A stretch of DNA of 64,000 nucleotides from Tetramitus jugosus (lineage: Eukaryota > Heterolobosea > Eutetramitea > Acrasida > Vahlkampfiidae). Positions 21,801-31,698 of this stretch are shown in pieces (position 1 is the stretch's first letter; each line of letters begins with the position of its first letter). Below the pieces are notes generated by a model. It had not been told where the DNA came from. It ran no database searches and saw only the letters and a list, made by a program, of their open reading frames with translations. The stretch is from assembly GCA_937625935.1 (NCBI GenBank), contig OW569374.1, positions 372,001 to 436,000 of the forward strand. Reading direction: 5' to 3'. A program made the translations under genes and the position numbers.

Positions 21801-23034
21801 AGAAGAAGATGACGATGACTTTGCCTCCAAAGCGGAGAGAAAGCGTCTTCTGTCAGCGGCAACGAGTGCTGGGTTCACCATGGCTAAAATTGAAGGAGCT
21901 CCTATATCTGCTAGCTCGTTAATACTGAAACATCCATTCGTAACTCAATCAGAATTGATCGAGAAAATTAAGAAACATTACATCAGGCAAGTAACGTACG
22001 ACTTCTACAAGATTATCGGATCTTTGGATCTGATTGGAAATCCGATTGGATTATTCAATGACCTGAATACTGGTATAAAGGAATTCTTCTACGATCCAGC
22101 CGATGCGCTCATACACCGCCCCGAGGAGTTCTCCTCCGAACTAGCTGACGGATCATTGAAACTCGTATCAAGCACGATACATGGAACATTCAATACAGCT
22201 AGCAAGCTGACGGGAACACTTGGAAAAGGCATCAATTTCCTCACATTTGATGAGGAATATATCAGAGAAAGAGAGCGCTCCTCTGTGATGAAGAGGCCAA
22301 AGAATGTGAGAGAAGGCTTCACTGAAGGTGCGGAATCATTTGCAAAGAATGTCTTGGAAGGCGCAACAGGCATATTTACTAAACCAGTCCAGGGAGCGAA
22401 GAAGGAAGGAATTGCTGGATTTTTCAAAGGAGTTGGTAAAGGTTTAGTTGGTATTCCAACGAAACCTGTGTCTGGTCTGGTTGACTTTGCTACCAAGGCC
22501 AATGAAGGAATATCGAGCATAGGTCAGAAGCAAGTGGAAAGGATTAGATATCCAAGAACGTTTCGAAAGGATGGAGCAATCGTTCCCTACTATGCACCAG
22601 CAGCATTTAGTTTATACATCCTTTCTCGTGCAGAAGACGGAAAGTATTACAAGGACGGAGAACAACCAATTGTGCACATCACCGATAGTGACAACGCGAC
22701 ACTGTTTATGCTAACACAGAAGGCCCTGTATGGCATCAGTCTCAGGGATAATAGTGTATCATGGAGATTCCCTCTCGAAACAATTCTATCAGCCAACATT
22801 AGACAAGATTCAAACGGAAGAAATGTAATTGTTGTTACGGCCCCACAACCAAAGAAGTATAGACAAGTGCTTCAGAGAGGTACTTCCGTTTCGAAAACCA
22901 TTCACAATCCCTCTCAATCCCAACTGACTCAATTCCATGCCAGCCTATCCAGTCAAATTGACCAAGTGAGAGCTCTCACCAATCAACAGAAGCTTCTCCA
23001 ACCTCATCTCCTTCACTTTGAGTCGGAGGCCTAA
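12871..23034 (+). CDS. VPS13: VPS13 family bridge-like lipid transfer protein
   Basis: 3387 residues in one uninterrupted 10.2-kb frame. VPS13 proteins form a long hydrophobic groove that moves phospholipids between membranes at contact sites. The chorein N domain is at residues 1-120 (MFEGIVSKILVKVLGDYIED; LRLGLLAGDVQLKQL). An acidic linker lies at about 130-190. The extended chorein region starts near 200 (IQIRVHNVRVRYEDD). A PH-like domain is embedded at about 852-962 (KSGYVELN; CDLRIDGTILLYDSEE; NEEAANEWYDIIRAKL). A beta-helix-like stretch lies at about 1618-1700. The VAB/SHR-BD region covers roughly 2100-2700 (SPYWLVNHTSKNLML near 2433). The amphipathic ATG2-C-like part is at about 3050-3217 (GATGIFTKPVQGAKKEGIAG; GIPTKPVSGLVDF), and a C-terminal PH-like domain at about 3230-3364. 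The length fits the family (3000-4000). It is likely cotranscribed with nothing: POLA2 has its own start 120 bp downstream. Confidence 0.95.
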   Translation: MFEGIVSKILVKVLGDYIEDIDSQNLRLGLLAGDVQLKQLKMKSTALDAFDLPITVVWGYVGTIKASIPWKSLGTSPVTLDISDIYIVVQPRKCVAYDPEIEKERLEKSRIARLHNYEFHRMAHSLSASPAHAVEDETGDGADTEAQERKTAATDSESSIGETVSSDEAASKTQATTAVTPSEEKKDTSSFVDRLTETIINNIQIRVHNVRVRYEDDSDPNMPIIFGLNLEDVSVVSCDENWKESWVKGSQEPMYKKAMISGLSMYSEKTTDLLFSKIENLDQFQEQMKQFIAKFSQHDNRSITSLLEPTDATLKAILQRNDSLDMTKPKLALELLPGNVSLSINDKQYMNILRVIDYVTNYSRFERFRSIRPEEAFYSSENRMNSEEKRKKWWKYAILAANKNMETQYFSWEDVQQKRELRNEYIELYKRSKASFKRKLDAEENERLDFLERTMPTTDVIFARESAEAQLKIELQRYKKHKESLPKRAASWLTSWFTPAHDELDEESLGEIEVTDEERKQLELDIGYSISTSGVLETPPDFVELLFSVILCGQVELVDSEFDKVIVRGSLTDLNVSVGARANASSFIITTSIGSVSLKDEFTTNTQFPDIIAKVEEGKKLVDVSIEANPLHKEEDLIVDVSIAGVEIIANLALLQRILAFFIIPSDVDLEELQKVLQMQLEELQRFATLQLQIALQNKYIISINLSLNAPTFLIPEDPTDKSKPVLVIDLGQLVMSSEPTDKARDDRIKESKLEEKDFYDHYIVELSHVSATLYPNYDQDKIADTLVHDLSFTMVFSALIATNTTYPAFALDSKLPLVNINISPKKVSHLSGIINNIFDFIDNPVGIQKSMIQKSGYVELNYQTKATDIDLPEKKQYLCDLRIDGTILLYDSEERGKPAVYVGINRLMQVVSSSDNSALNRNEFGLIVSTKTNDILFIFKLENEEAANEWYDIIRAKLLDIVSVPTTRVIPNKSNLSITDAIQPNQQVVQLRATFVLEELCLNIVHTRKESEVPLVALIVTNFAINVQSRSYDTTIDMKLQQITVSEFTRSISKPQPLLYSGNKGGIQQNIAEAKILITSDERSEFYSENSDVVVNVEFSKFTLHFDPYVVSVLIRKVFEFIELSQLFVSRTLSYQPVRKQIDEELHDRNIVVVRASLARAAMILEDQSSKFISLSMKNTSVSLSMDDKAVIIDGHIGDLTAKGHTSDSKYREIMGLTSKGGSLVDFTIRQDLLTVETTPYYPTHVKVILSSIQFVYVQSTINHFISYIMDGPLLPTIQEVTTNFQTKGEQNSVAHVDQTVASQSLAQISLDITLLNPLIIIPENSMSSDKLIANLGKITVTNSLNQVSNHQNEEINWTETIVVSLQDTNIQTELLGKREKVLNDTNFEIDIVRPIIDEKSELPQVCVVLNVQEQFSMEMNHAQYESMFRIIYQNFMAETPTENRRAQLSALMSERHTKEQETVDEEQDRRDKVSVQVNVSLVNINLTILKSVELMDPEPIARLDMHNLNVNVTQMQDGSTGMTMFLPKIDAFDLRNNKVKQFVESKTHSSDEPLIHLLLDLNPVKNVMHINLQLGSPEMIVDPPLIMDITNYFSSLPIVPQQSKKERHSVQFNNISDIVIGSNVFLGEDIYLSLDRKLQITSKDSNEIIIDGQGHIIDFDVTSPDEIVPLIYIAPGISLIFKNTILRHSDNLDQLIHYGDENSVVSAPTTLNVFTQKLTKDQHLEIKQRELEVGGIRDKYKKPDQMRTVFQGEFGSPVVLIPVSPEKDTTRYFVLEGQLSVNIDMKPVTQENIYECFLNECRLYNRSDDMGTHRKSANILEPVSISCKMKESVHEDELIRAISINIKDSIFARLSYNDVKSVLKITQSFTQSQEDSSSSVTGIGRSDSKAIEDDIIVLSPGIDDVDIQDQEFREFETNVDRTELSDKKSYSDHLSSEASELTMTTPTSIVYTFDITPNLEASLRLIDDINGYDVPLLNFSIDSILIQKARMSQMGNTLDLATTVSFRVVGYFFNMKLALWEPIIEPYHAVVEYERRPTQNADSPVSYMDKLILKQHDLGINQSPEPFSINVSKSMIDTVNKVQQAWTRDIETDVVSTVLDPILLRNHTGIEVLFTIQGADRPVRIAHGSEHSFSMDEHFESIDSRQKSTPILATIELPHVDIDFSLDLKSIGIKHFENKRRKIHAIVETEIEDGRRIITLRSGAKVVNESSIMWTIASKDLSDGQLTIIGDILPGTSVGVPILEIDNGFLCIKPSEVYDWNSSSNCAWSNLMTDKSRSLLVSCPHMQEYGHSCQAVIRTKATNLANDESQEKSYTIKIDAPMVIENLLGQTVQYKLYQSVEQSQQSPTMSGELAVGAKEYIYTLDFGSKIFMRTVFDEGCNCPHTALIYSPKRSECQNKLSIMNRVRATVVINFDYSSESTSGAYHSVSLYSPYWLVNHTSKNLMLKESSGRILSHANALSSNQRTTPIMFSFTKEKDHKVALRIDNSPYSEYFSIGNVGVSDYLMVTSPSDMNYCIGFTVQLATGKFNRTKIVTISPRYIFQNLTSYDIHVKQVRTSEECVLQSQKISDYYWHGHSISSPELMISIPSVSLDWSSPFILNSLGDMSVKMMNQEDPNEINWKMLNINLSERGGSILVKIEDQNQPPYIIENRLNIPIKVSQYEIDKWWEVRENNKLDYAWDNLMAPQNLIVLIDNNEIGPIDINKVTGVDTELAIHDNQMIFISVHTNDGTRVLRVDTNRYYDKSAPFRKVKPIEKSKKRKRRLRCGSRDVPPSPEEQPQSLRLEPANLKDEEFSLFVYIDLPSIGFSLIDDKLKREIAYVYMEDLLFRFEQTNKNQYIEFTLTKAQIDNQLLNCVYPVVLYNEESKEKAFIHFSACRAMSDQNALLFRYLSVAMQKMHLRIEYAFVETLISLVSSLLESDLSDDQEVTEKMMESIQTLNTSTVGGIAPSEAKFYFDTFELHPIRIYLSFLFNRAEEDDDDFASKAERKRLLSAATSAGFTMAKIEGAPISASSLILKHPFVTQSELIEKIKKHYIRQVTYDFYKIIGSLDLIGNPIGLFNDLNTGIKEFFYDPADALIHRPEEFSSELADGSLKLVSSTIHGTFNTASKLTGTLGKGINFLTFDEEYIRERERSSVMKRPKNVREGFTEGAESFAKNVLEGATGIFTKPVQGAKKEGIAGFFKGVGKGLVGIPTKPVSGLVDFATKANEGISSIGQKQVERIRYPRTFRKDGAIVPYYAPAAFSLYILSRAEDGKYYKDGEQPIVHITDSDNATLFMLTQKALYGISLRDNSVSWRFPLETILSANIRQDSNGRNVIVVTAPQPKKYRQVLQRGTSVSKTIHNPSQSQLTQFHASLSSQIDQVRALTNQQKLLQPHLLHFESEA

Positions 23035-23036
23035 AC

Positions 23037-23070
23037 TTTGGCGCCAAAAACTTGTGGAACCTTGGCGCCA
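23037..23070. promoter_or_regulatory. Paired palindromic E2F-like sites upstream of POLA2
   Basis: TTTGGCGCCAAA at 23037-23048 is a perfect palindromic E2F consensus (TTTSGCGCSAAA). A second copy of its core, TTGGCGCCA, lies at 23062-23070. The pair starts 3 bases after the VPS13 stop codon and 85-118 bp before the POLA2 start codon. POLA2 is a classic E2F target in other eukaryotes. The match is direct; E2F binding is inferred. Confidence 0.6.
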
Positions 23071-23154
23071 TTTTCCTCCTCACAAAATTCGTTTTTCCAC
23101 GAGAACAACAAACAGACAGAGAAAAGCTTTCTTCTTGGACACACAACAATAAAA

Positions 23155-25089
23155 ATGTCAAATCCTCCAACAACAACAACAGGCAGAGTGTTGAATAAGA
23201 GTAGTATCTCTGCAATCTCCAGTGCCTATCGATCCAAACCTCTCACCTCATCCAAATCCAGCAAGAAAAAGTCAAAAACCACTTCTTCCAACAACAAGAG
23301 CAACAGTGCTACTAGTAGCTCATCTGACAACAACAATGACAACAACAACAACAATAGTAAACGATTTACTCCTGTTGCTCTTCCCTCCAAATCCTCAATC
23401 AACTCTTGTGCCAAATGGAGCAGTAGTGTCAAGAGTGAGGATGACGATATTATGCCAACAATGCAATTTGGAAACTCGGCACTTGCATCTTTATTGAATA
23501 CTCCTCTCGCACATGTTGCCATTGAACAAATTGGAGGAATTCCAAGTAATGTTAACATTTCTGATGTGTCAGTAGCGACTATGACAACAACAACAACATT
23601 TGAGAAAACTCAATTCACGTACATGTATGACAAGCTGAGCAGAAGAGGTGATGCCTTGTCTGATCGTATCATTGACTTTGGTGCCAAATTGATTGAATCA
23701 CATGATTTGTCCTATGCTCAACCATTGAACAGAGATGATGACTCGGAAGCACTGTACGTTGGTAGAATTTTGAATGAAACACAGGATGGTGATGGAAAAT
23801 TGAAGAAGAATAGTGTCTTGTTGGAAGGATTGGCCGATACGGAGACTACAAACTCCAAAGTGGTGAGAATTGAAGTGTCTGATCAAGTGCAGACAACACT
23901 GTTCCCAGGTCAAATTGTAATTGTCAAGGGAACAAAGACTGCCATCGGAACAAAGGATACTGTTGTAAAACAATCGATTCATGCCACTCAGATTTACACT
24001 GGGGCACCTATTAGAGCAACGCCAATGCCTGATGATGCCAGAATGAATATGATTGCAGCAGCTGGTCCTTTTGCTGCATACAATAGCATGGGATTTGAGC
24101 CATTGAGCGATTTGTTGACTGTGGCGAAGCAACACAGACCAGATGTTTTGCTGCTCATTGGTCCATTTGTCGATTGTGAACACCCAGATATCATTAATGA
24201 TCAAGATCTCGATTTGACATTTGATGACATTTTTGAGCACAGAGTCATTGAGCAATTAATCTCCTATCTCAAGAGTGACCCAACGAAAACAAGCAAGGTG
24301 GTTCTTGTTCCATCACTGCGCGACGTACATCATGACTTTGTGTACCCTCAGCCTTCATTCAACAAGAAGGAATGGTCATGTTTCAAGCAAAACAAAGAAA
24401 TCATGTCCCGCATCATAACTGTTTCCAATCCTGCTACATTCAAGGTCAACTCTGGAATCAGTGTTGGAGTCACTAGTAATGATATCTTGGCACAACTAGG
24501 TGATAAGGAATTCTCAAATATTCCAAGACAGTCCGTGGATGTAGCCTTTAGAAGATCAGAAGCCATCCTGTCCCAACAGAGCTACTTCCCATTGATCTTT
24601 AGCTCGAATGATAATATTATTCCGTTGGACACGACGCACTATGATAAATTGGGCTTTGTCTCAGAGGATGCAGACGAAGCACCATCCATTCTCATTCTGC
24701 CAAGTGAAATGACACAGTTTTGTAAGATTGTCCAAGGAGTGATCGTCATCAATCCACAGCATCTCTATGACAAGGAACTTGGCAACGGTTGCTATCTCCA
24801 GGTCATTGTAGCACCAAAACAAGCTCAACCTGAGAATGTTGACACAGATGGAGATGAAACAATGGGTGACAGCATACGGATCAAGAAGGAAGTGGACGAA
24901 GATGGAGAAGACCAGGAATCAACTACGGCCACCTCAAATGGCACTGCACCACCATCAGAAGAAGACAAGGACCAAGAAATGACAGACGTCCACGCCACAA
25001 CCATCAAATCCGAAAGCATCACAGACGCAATCAAGTCCGAGCCAAGCAACCTCACTGAACGTGTGCTCGTTCGTCTCATTCGCCTCTGA
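23155..25089 (+). CDS. POLA2: DNA polymerase alpha subunit B (POLA2)
   Basis: 644 residues from the ATG at 23155; the frame extends upstream only to a TTG. This is the regulatory B subunit of DNA polymerase alpha-primase. After a Ser/Lys/Asn-rich N-terminal linker come an OB fold (about 210-290: VGRILNETQD; VRIEVSDQVQTTLFPGQIVI) and the inactive phosphoesterase domain. The latter shows AAAGPFAAYNSMGFEPLSDL, then HRPDVLLLIGPFVDCEHPDI, then VLVPSLRDVHHDFVYPQPSF, all characteristic of B subunits. Near the C-terminus an acidic insert of about 70 residues (from ENVDTDGDETMG) interrupts the last strands before RVLVRLIRL. It contains three psi-K-x-E motifs (IKKE, IKSE, IKSE). The gene has E2F-like elements in its upstream region and overlaps no neighbour. 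Confidence 0.93.
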   Translation: MSNPPTTTTGRVLNKSSISAISSAYRSKPLTSSKSSKKKSKTTSSNNKSNSATSSSSDNNNDNNNNNSKRFTPVALPSKSSINSCAKWSSSVKSEDDDIMPTMQFGNSALASLLNTPLAHVAIEQIGGIPSNVNISDVSVATMTTTTTFEKTQFTYMYDKLSRRGDALSDRIIDFGAKLIESHDLSYAQPLNRDDDSEALYVGRILNETQDGDGKLKKNSVLLEGLADTETTNSKVVRIEVSDQVQTTLFPGQIVIVKGTKTAIGTKDTVVKQSIHATQIYTGAPIRATPMPDDARMNMIAAAGPFAAYNSMGFEPLSDLLTVAKQHRPDVLLLIGPFVDCEHPDIINDQDLDLTFDDIFEHRVIEQLISYLKSDPTKTSKVVLVPSLRDVHHDFVYPQPSFNKKEWSCFKQNKEIMSRIITVSNPATFKVNSGISVGVTSNDILAQLGDKEFSNIPRQSVDVAFRRSEAILSQQSYFPLIFSSNDNIIPLDTTHYDKLGFVSEDADEAPSILILPSEMTQFCKIVQGVIVINPQHLYDKELGNGCYLQVIVAPKQAQPENVDTDGDETMGDSIRIKKEVDEDGEDQESTTATSNGTAPPSEEDKDQEMTDVHATTIKSESITDAIKSEPSNLTERVLVRLIRL

Positions 25090-25228
25090 TTCAGATTCGC
25101 GCTTGCCTCTTCCTGTAAAATCTTCGCGACACGGTAAACAACTCCGCCTTTATTTATCCATTTCAGGACTGAATACCCGCCTTATTCGACGCCACCCACA
25201 CAAAGAAACAACGTGTTTCCAAACAACA

Positions 25229-26728
25229 ATGAGAAACAGAGCCATACTGACGTTGCTATTACTCGTCGTGATATTGTTGTTGGCGCAGAGTTGCACACTC
25301 AATGCCTCCATCCCCACTGTGTCCCATGAAGAACAAGAACAAGAAGCTTTTTTCAAGAAACAATTCCAAGAACAGTGGCAGCGTAGCTTACAAGAGCAAC
25401 AACAAGGCAAGAGAGCTGGATCACCTCCATTAAAGCTCAATCTACCAGGAAATGGTGTTCTGGACCCACCACGTCACCATCAACGCTATCGTTGGAGTGA
25501 ATATGACAAGAGACATCCTTACTATCAATGGTGGTACTACTATGTTCAAGATTTGGAGCAGCACAAGCATTATGCCATGTCCTATGGTATGACAACGTGC
25601 AATGGACACAAGAAGGCTGGTGGTTGTCAATATGAGATGGCTGCAGTCATGTTTGCCATGATTGACAACAAGTCTGGTGCTCATTTCCAAAAGTATGAAA
25701 CCTTTCCAATGTCTCACTGGGTCGTTGACGAAGATTTCCATGTCCAAGTGTTCAACAAGAGCATGACATTGAGTGATGCGAGAATGGGCAATGAAGAACC
25801 ATTGTTCGAGTTGAGACCATTGAGTGATCAAGTGATTCATCTCACTGGTAAGATGCTTCACGATTCAAAGAATGTTTGGATCAGTGAGGGCATTGAACCG
25901 AACGCTGAGATTGTTTGGGACATTACCATTGATAGAGTGTATGGATACTATGCTCAGGATGCGTTTGAGAAGCCTGATGAATGGATCAGTGGTATTATCA
26001 TGTGGGACACGTATGCTCACAATTCACTGGTTCGTCATTCAAAAATCTCGATTGCCGGCACTGTTGAATACTTGGATCATGACTCTGATCCAACTGGTTG
26101 TCGATTCAGAGCCTACGGTGATGGAAACTGGGGTCAATTGATGCCAGATAACGAGAAACATCCAGATGACAAGAATTATGCTTGGGGGTGGTACTTGCAA
26201 CACATTCCAAACAAGAATCCAAATCTCGATGTTTCCGTGATTGCCGGAACAGGAAGAACCTACTCTGCATTCCCATTCTATACCATGGAGGGCAAATTTG
26301 CTGATGTTAGAATCAACTCTACGCTGCACATTGAGTTCAGAGAAGTCGTCGTGTACAGCTTGAAGCTCACGAGCTGCAATGATGGTAAACTGCAAAGGTT
26401 TAACGTTCAGAGAACTAACTGGACAACCATCACTGACAAGTTTGGCTCTGCATCAATTCCATTGAATCAAGTCACAACCATGGAGAGTGAGAATTGGCTC
26501 GTTGTCCAAGATTGTCAATCGATTCAAGCCAACTACAACAGACTTTTATTCCCATTCAACAACTTTGTATTCAGTGACTTTGAAGGGTTGGGTGTCACTT
26601 GTAGATTGACGATCAAGTACAAGGTTACTGGTCAGGTTATTATTGATCAAGCAGGTATTCAGAGTGGAATCGAGTACGGATTCAGATACGACGTGCACAA
26701 TGTTCCTCCATTGCCTTTTGAAAAATAA
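25229..26728 (+). CDS. Secreted AttH/CrtC-like (lipocalin-fold) protein
   Basis: 499 residues from the ATG at 25229; the upstream frame has only a GTG. Residues 1-29 form a signal peptide (MRNRAILTLLLLVVILLLAQ), then a Glu/Gln-rich segment. The main domain has HPYYQWWYYYVQDLEQHKHY (about residues 91-110) and later GDGNWGQLMP with YAWGWYLQHIPNKNPNLDVS. These Trp-rich patterns resemble the two halves of the AttH / hydroxyneurosporene synthase (CrtC) lipocalin-like family, where the barrel binds hydrophobic ligands. Four or more Cys could form disulfides in the secretory path. The ligand and role are unknown and the family match is by eye; tocopherol-cyclase-like folds are the nearest alternative. 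Confidence 0.55.
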   Translation: MRNRAILTLLLLVVILLLAQSCTLNASIPTVSHEEQEQEAFFKKQFQEQWQRSLQEQQQGKRAGSPPLKLNLPGNGVLDPPRHHQRYRWSEYDKRHPYYQWWYYYVQDLEQHKHYAMSYGMTTCNGHKKAGGCQYEMAAVMFAMIDNKSGAHFQKYETFPMSHWVVDEDFHVQVFNKSMTLSDARMGNEEPLFELRPLSDQVIHLTGKMLHDSKNVWISEGIEPNAEIVWDITIDRVYGYYAQDAFEKPDEWISGIIMWDTYAHNSLVRHSKISIAGTVEYLDHDSDPTGCRFRAYGDGNWGQLMPDNEKHPDDKNYAWGWYLQHIPNKNPNLDVSVIAGTGRTYSAFPFYTMEGKFADVRINSTLHIEFREVVVYSLKLTSCNDGKLQRFNVQRTNWTTITDKFGSASIPLNQVTTMESENWLVVQDCQSIQANYNRLLFPFNNFVFSDFEGLGVTCRLTIKYKVTGQVIIDQAGIQSGIEYGFRYDVHNVPPLPFEK

Positions 26729-26913
26729 AGTCCAGCATTCTCAACGAGTGTACTGGAAAGAGCTGCAAAGTAAAAGAACAAGAATGAAGAAGTTTGTTTG
26801 TTATTCAACTCAAATTAAGAGTTACAGAAAATGGTTTTTTATGATTAAGTGATAACCCCACTTGTTTGACAAAATGCCGGAATGTACAACACGAATTAAA
26901 CTCTGAAAACAAT

Positions 26914-28958
<2,045 letters not shown>

Positions 28959-29539
28959 TTTTTTGTGTTAAAGTGGGTTGATTTGTGTTGTTGTTTTGTG
29001 TGCTAGAGAAATTTTCGTTTTTTCCACCGCGTTACAATTCCGCACGAGTTGACAAAAATTTTGGCTTTACAATGAAAGTTACAAGTTCAATTTATCCATG
29101 ACGCCGCTGTTGCATGAAGTCTCACAAATGTGCGTTCGTTGGAACGGAGAAACAAAATCACATGTGCGCCAAAATGTTGGTGCTGGAATACCTGATGTGA
29201 GAGGAGCAAAGACCAACAGTCAGTCAGTTCGCTCTTGGCTGAGCAATGACATTCATCAGAAATAGAACGATGTGACACTGAAGCATTGCATACCTCAGCG
29301 AGTCAGAGAAACAAGGGTATGTAAGCAAAGAAAATCGGTTGAAGTTATCGAGCCATCAAGCTCCTTGTGATAAAATAAAAACTTCCATCTCCCAAAAAGC
29401 TCTTTTGTGTGTTGTGCTCATTCTTTCTTCAATATTTATCGGTTGGTGAGCTGCTATCCATCACCAACCCACTTGTCCTTCCAATTAGCAGATTGATTGG
29501 AAGCTAAAATTCACCCAAACGACCGAAAAACAAAACACA
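28959..29539. other. Divergent promoter region, ATP2 / EGF-like gene
   Basis: About 580 bases between divergent starts. It is moderately AT-rich with T and A tracts near the ATP2 side. No gene or RNA was recognised. Confidence 0.45.
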
Positions 29540-30955
29540 ATGACCACAACGACGACGCGGCACCAAACAAGCATTTTGCCCTTCATTCTTCTATTATCAA
29601 CATTGTTATTCATTATTCGCACTGCCTCATCATCATCATCAACACAAGTCATCAAAGAGGAAGACGCGTGCCACATTGATGCAGATCACTATATAACGAA
29701 TCAATATCCACCCATTGACAATAGCTATGCTCTCTCGCACAACAAGAGTGTTTATTTTGGATTTAGAGTACCTTCCGATTGGATTGAAAGCATTGTTACA
29801 CCAACAACAACAACAACCATTGTTGATTCCATACCAACAGTCTTGTTTCGCATCGAATATGATGTTGTTCAGTGTTCGAGAGTGGATAATGATAATAATC
29901 GGACATTGGTGAATGTGCAACCTGTTTTGAGCTTGGGTGCCATCAAGATGAATCATCACAATGACTCATCTATGAATCATGATGACTACAATAGTAGAGG
30001 AGAAGCTTCTTGTTCAGTTGATTGGTTGAGAACAGTGTATAATATGACGACATCCTATAGGGATATGAGCCATGACATCTATGTTCAATATATTGCACTG
30101 TATCCGTCTGATATGATTCACTATGGTCGTCTAGGTGTGAATGAGTTTGTGTTTGCGCTTGAGCAGTCCAATTGTGATGCTGCTAATTTCAATATTCATG
30201 CATCATATGTACAGGATGTGGATTTGAATTCTCAAGCATTGCGAGTCTCTGTTTTTCCCGGAATGAGACAATATTTTAAGTATTCTGTGGATCAATCCGT
30301 AGGAGCAAACAAGTTGTTGCTTGGTTCAGTGCAGAATAGTGCGCCCTACACACCATCTACCATGCACATGCGAATGAATGATTACCCGAGTGGAGACGCA
30401 AATGATCAAGTGTTTGTTTTTAATTCGATTGCTGTTTCACCATTGCCATTGAATTCTGTCTTCTACTTTTACATTGAGTTTGATCTCACGGAGGATAATG
30501 CACACAATTATGTGCAAGAGATGATACAGATCAATATCATATTCTCCAAGGGCCGCCTGTGTGAACACGGATGTGGATTGAGTGGCTCATGCAACTTTAC
30601 AACAGGTGAATGCACATGTAGGAGTGATCTTGGGTTCTATGGCGATGATTGCTCCATTACTGGCTGTACTGAAGGAAGTCCATGCACCGTTTCAGATACT
30701 GCCAAGGGATCCACACGTTGTAATGGTCCCGATTGGGCAAACTCTGTCTGTGTCATTGAGAGCTGCCTGCGACCTCTTCACATGGTCGATCTAGTCAAGA
30801 ACCGATGTGTTAGAACGTATCCAGACTCCATGTTCTTCAGTCTTGTGGCTGCGTCTGCTGTTGCAGCAGCCATCTTTGGATTTTCTCTGGGTCTTGGAGT
30901 GTGTAGGCTGTGTTCCAAACGATTCCAACGACGTCACTACCACTATCTTCGTTGA
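29540..30955 (+). CDS. Type I membrane protein with EGF-like domain
   Basis: 471 residues. A Thr-rich start leads into a signal peptide (SILPFILLLSTLLFIIRTAS). A long extracellular region with several N-glycosylation sequons (NKS, NRT, NDS, NMT) has no family I recognise; it contains Cys pairs and a beta-rich pattern. An EGF-like module at residues 341-371 has the spacing C-x3-C-x5-C with GECTC and a final GDDC. More Cys-rich residues follow, then one membrane span (about 432-455) and a short basic tail (CRLCSKRFQRRHYHY). It is probably a surface receptor or adhesion protein. It lies upstream of the PAK kinase on the same strand, but 740 bp apart. Confidence 0.75.
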   Translation: MTTTTTRHQTSILPFILLLSTLLFIIRTASSSSSTQVIKEEDACHIDADHYITNQYPPIDNSYALSHNKSVYFGFRVPSDWIESIVTPTTTTTIVDSIPTVLFRIEYDVVQCSRVDNDNNRTLVNVQPVLSLGAIKMNHHNDSSMNHDDYNSRGEASCSVDWLRTVYNMTTSYRDMSHDIYVQYIALYPSDMIHYGRLGVNEFVFALEQSNCDAANFNIHASYVQDVDLNSQALRVSVFPGMRQYFKYSVDQSVGANKLLLGSVQNSAPYTPSTMHMRMNDYPSGDANDQVFVFNSIAVSPLPLNSVFYFYIEFDLTEDNAHNYVQEMIQINIIFSKGRLCEHGCGLSGSCNFTTGECTCRSDLGFYGDDCSITGCTEGSPCTVSDTAKGSTRCNGPDWANSVCVIESCLRPLHMVDLVKNRCVRTYPDSMFFSLVAASAVAAAIFGFSLGLGVCRLCSKRFQRRHYHYLR

Positions 30956-31698
30956 GGAAGACACTGTGAGAATAGCGTCATGTAATCACTCCACGTTGTT
31001 TGTTCAATTGGTTCTGTTCATGGGTATCTGTTCCAAAATACAACCTTAACTAGGAATATTGTAGATGGTATCCCGAGGAATTATCATTTCAAGCATCTGT
31101 CATTGGATTCATGGGAACTGGACCCGAAACACATTCATTTTCTCACGACCGAATCAAAAATGTCATCCATCAACAATTCGCGACGAGATACCCCGCTGCC
31201 AATAGTTTTCTTGCAGCAACGGTTGTTGCAAGCGACCAAAAAGCACTCAAAACAAAAAACCAATCAGTAGTAAAAAATCCAAAACACCAACCACTAGTGT
31301 AAGTACCATCATCAAGTCACACTTTATCTCAAATGATCAACCATGTTCCTCCTCAGGCTAACAAAAAGTCATTTCTCTTCCTTTTTCCTTAAAAAAAAAC
31401 TGCTTTTTTTTTCTGTTCCCTTTTTTCTCATTTGTGATTCGATTCGAAATTTGATTTGCTTTTTTTTGGGCTGTTGTGTGATTCGAATCAATGTCTCTAT
31501 GTCATTATCACCACCACCAATTAATTGCACCACAAATCCTTTCATCGACCCTACGATAATAACAAAAACAAACAACACAATCTCATCATCACCCATCATC
31601 ATCAACAACTTTTTTTTTTGGCGAAACAATATCCAAAAAAAAATCATCATCAACAACCAGCAGGAAGCTACAACAATCACAAGAAACCAAAAAAAAAA
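30956..31698. other. Intergenic and leader region upstream of PAK
   Basis: About 740 bases with long T and A runs and CAT/CAA-rich stretches toward the 3' end, ending in an A tract immediately before the PAK start codon. An in-frame extension of PAK upstream would begin at a TTG and be low-complexity, so it is treated as leader. A GTAAGT at about 31300 could be the donor of an intron in the leader, but no acceptor could be fixed. Confidence 0.4.

Noticed and set aside
22089-22520. 143-codon minus-strand frame inside VPS13
   Set aside because: It lies fully within the conserved C-terminal VPS13 coding region and has no family of its own.
23038-23154. Upstream in-frame extension of POLA2 from a TTG
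   Set aside because: It would overlap the E2F-like sites and lacks an ATG. The ATG at 23155 has a normal leader context.
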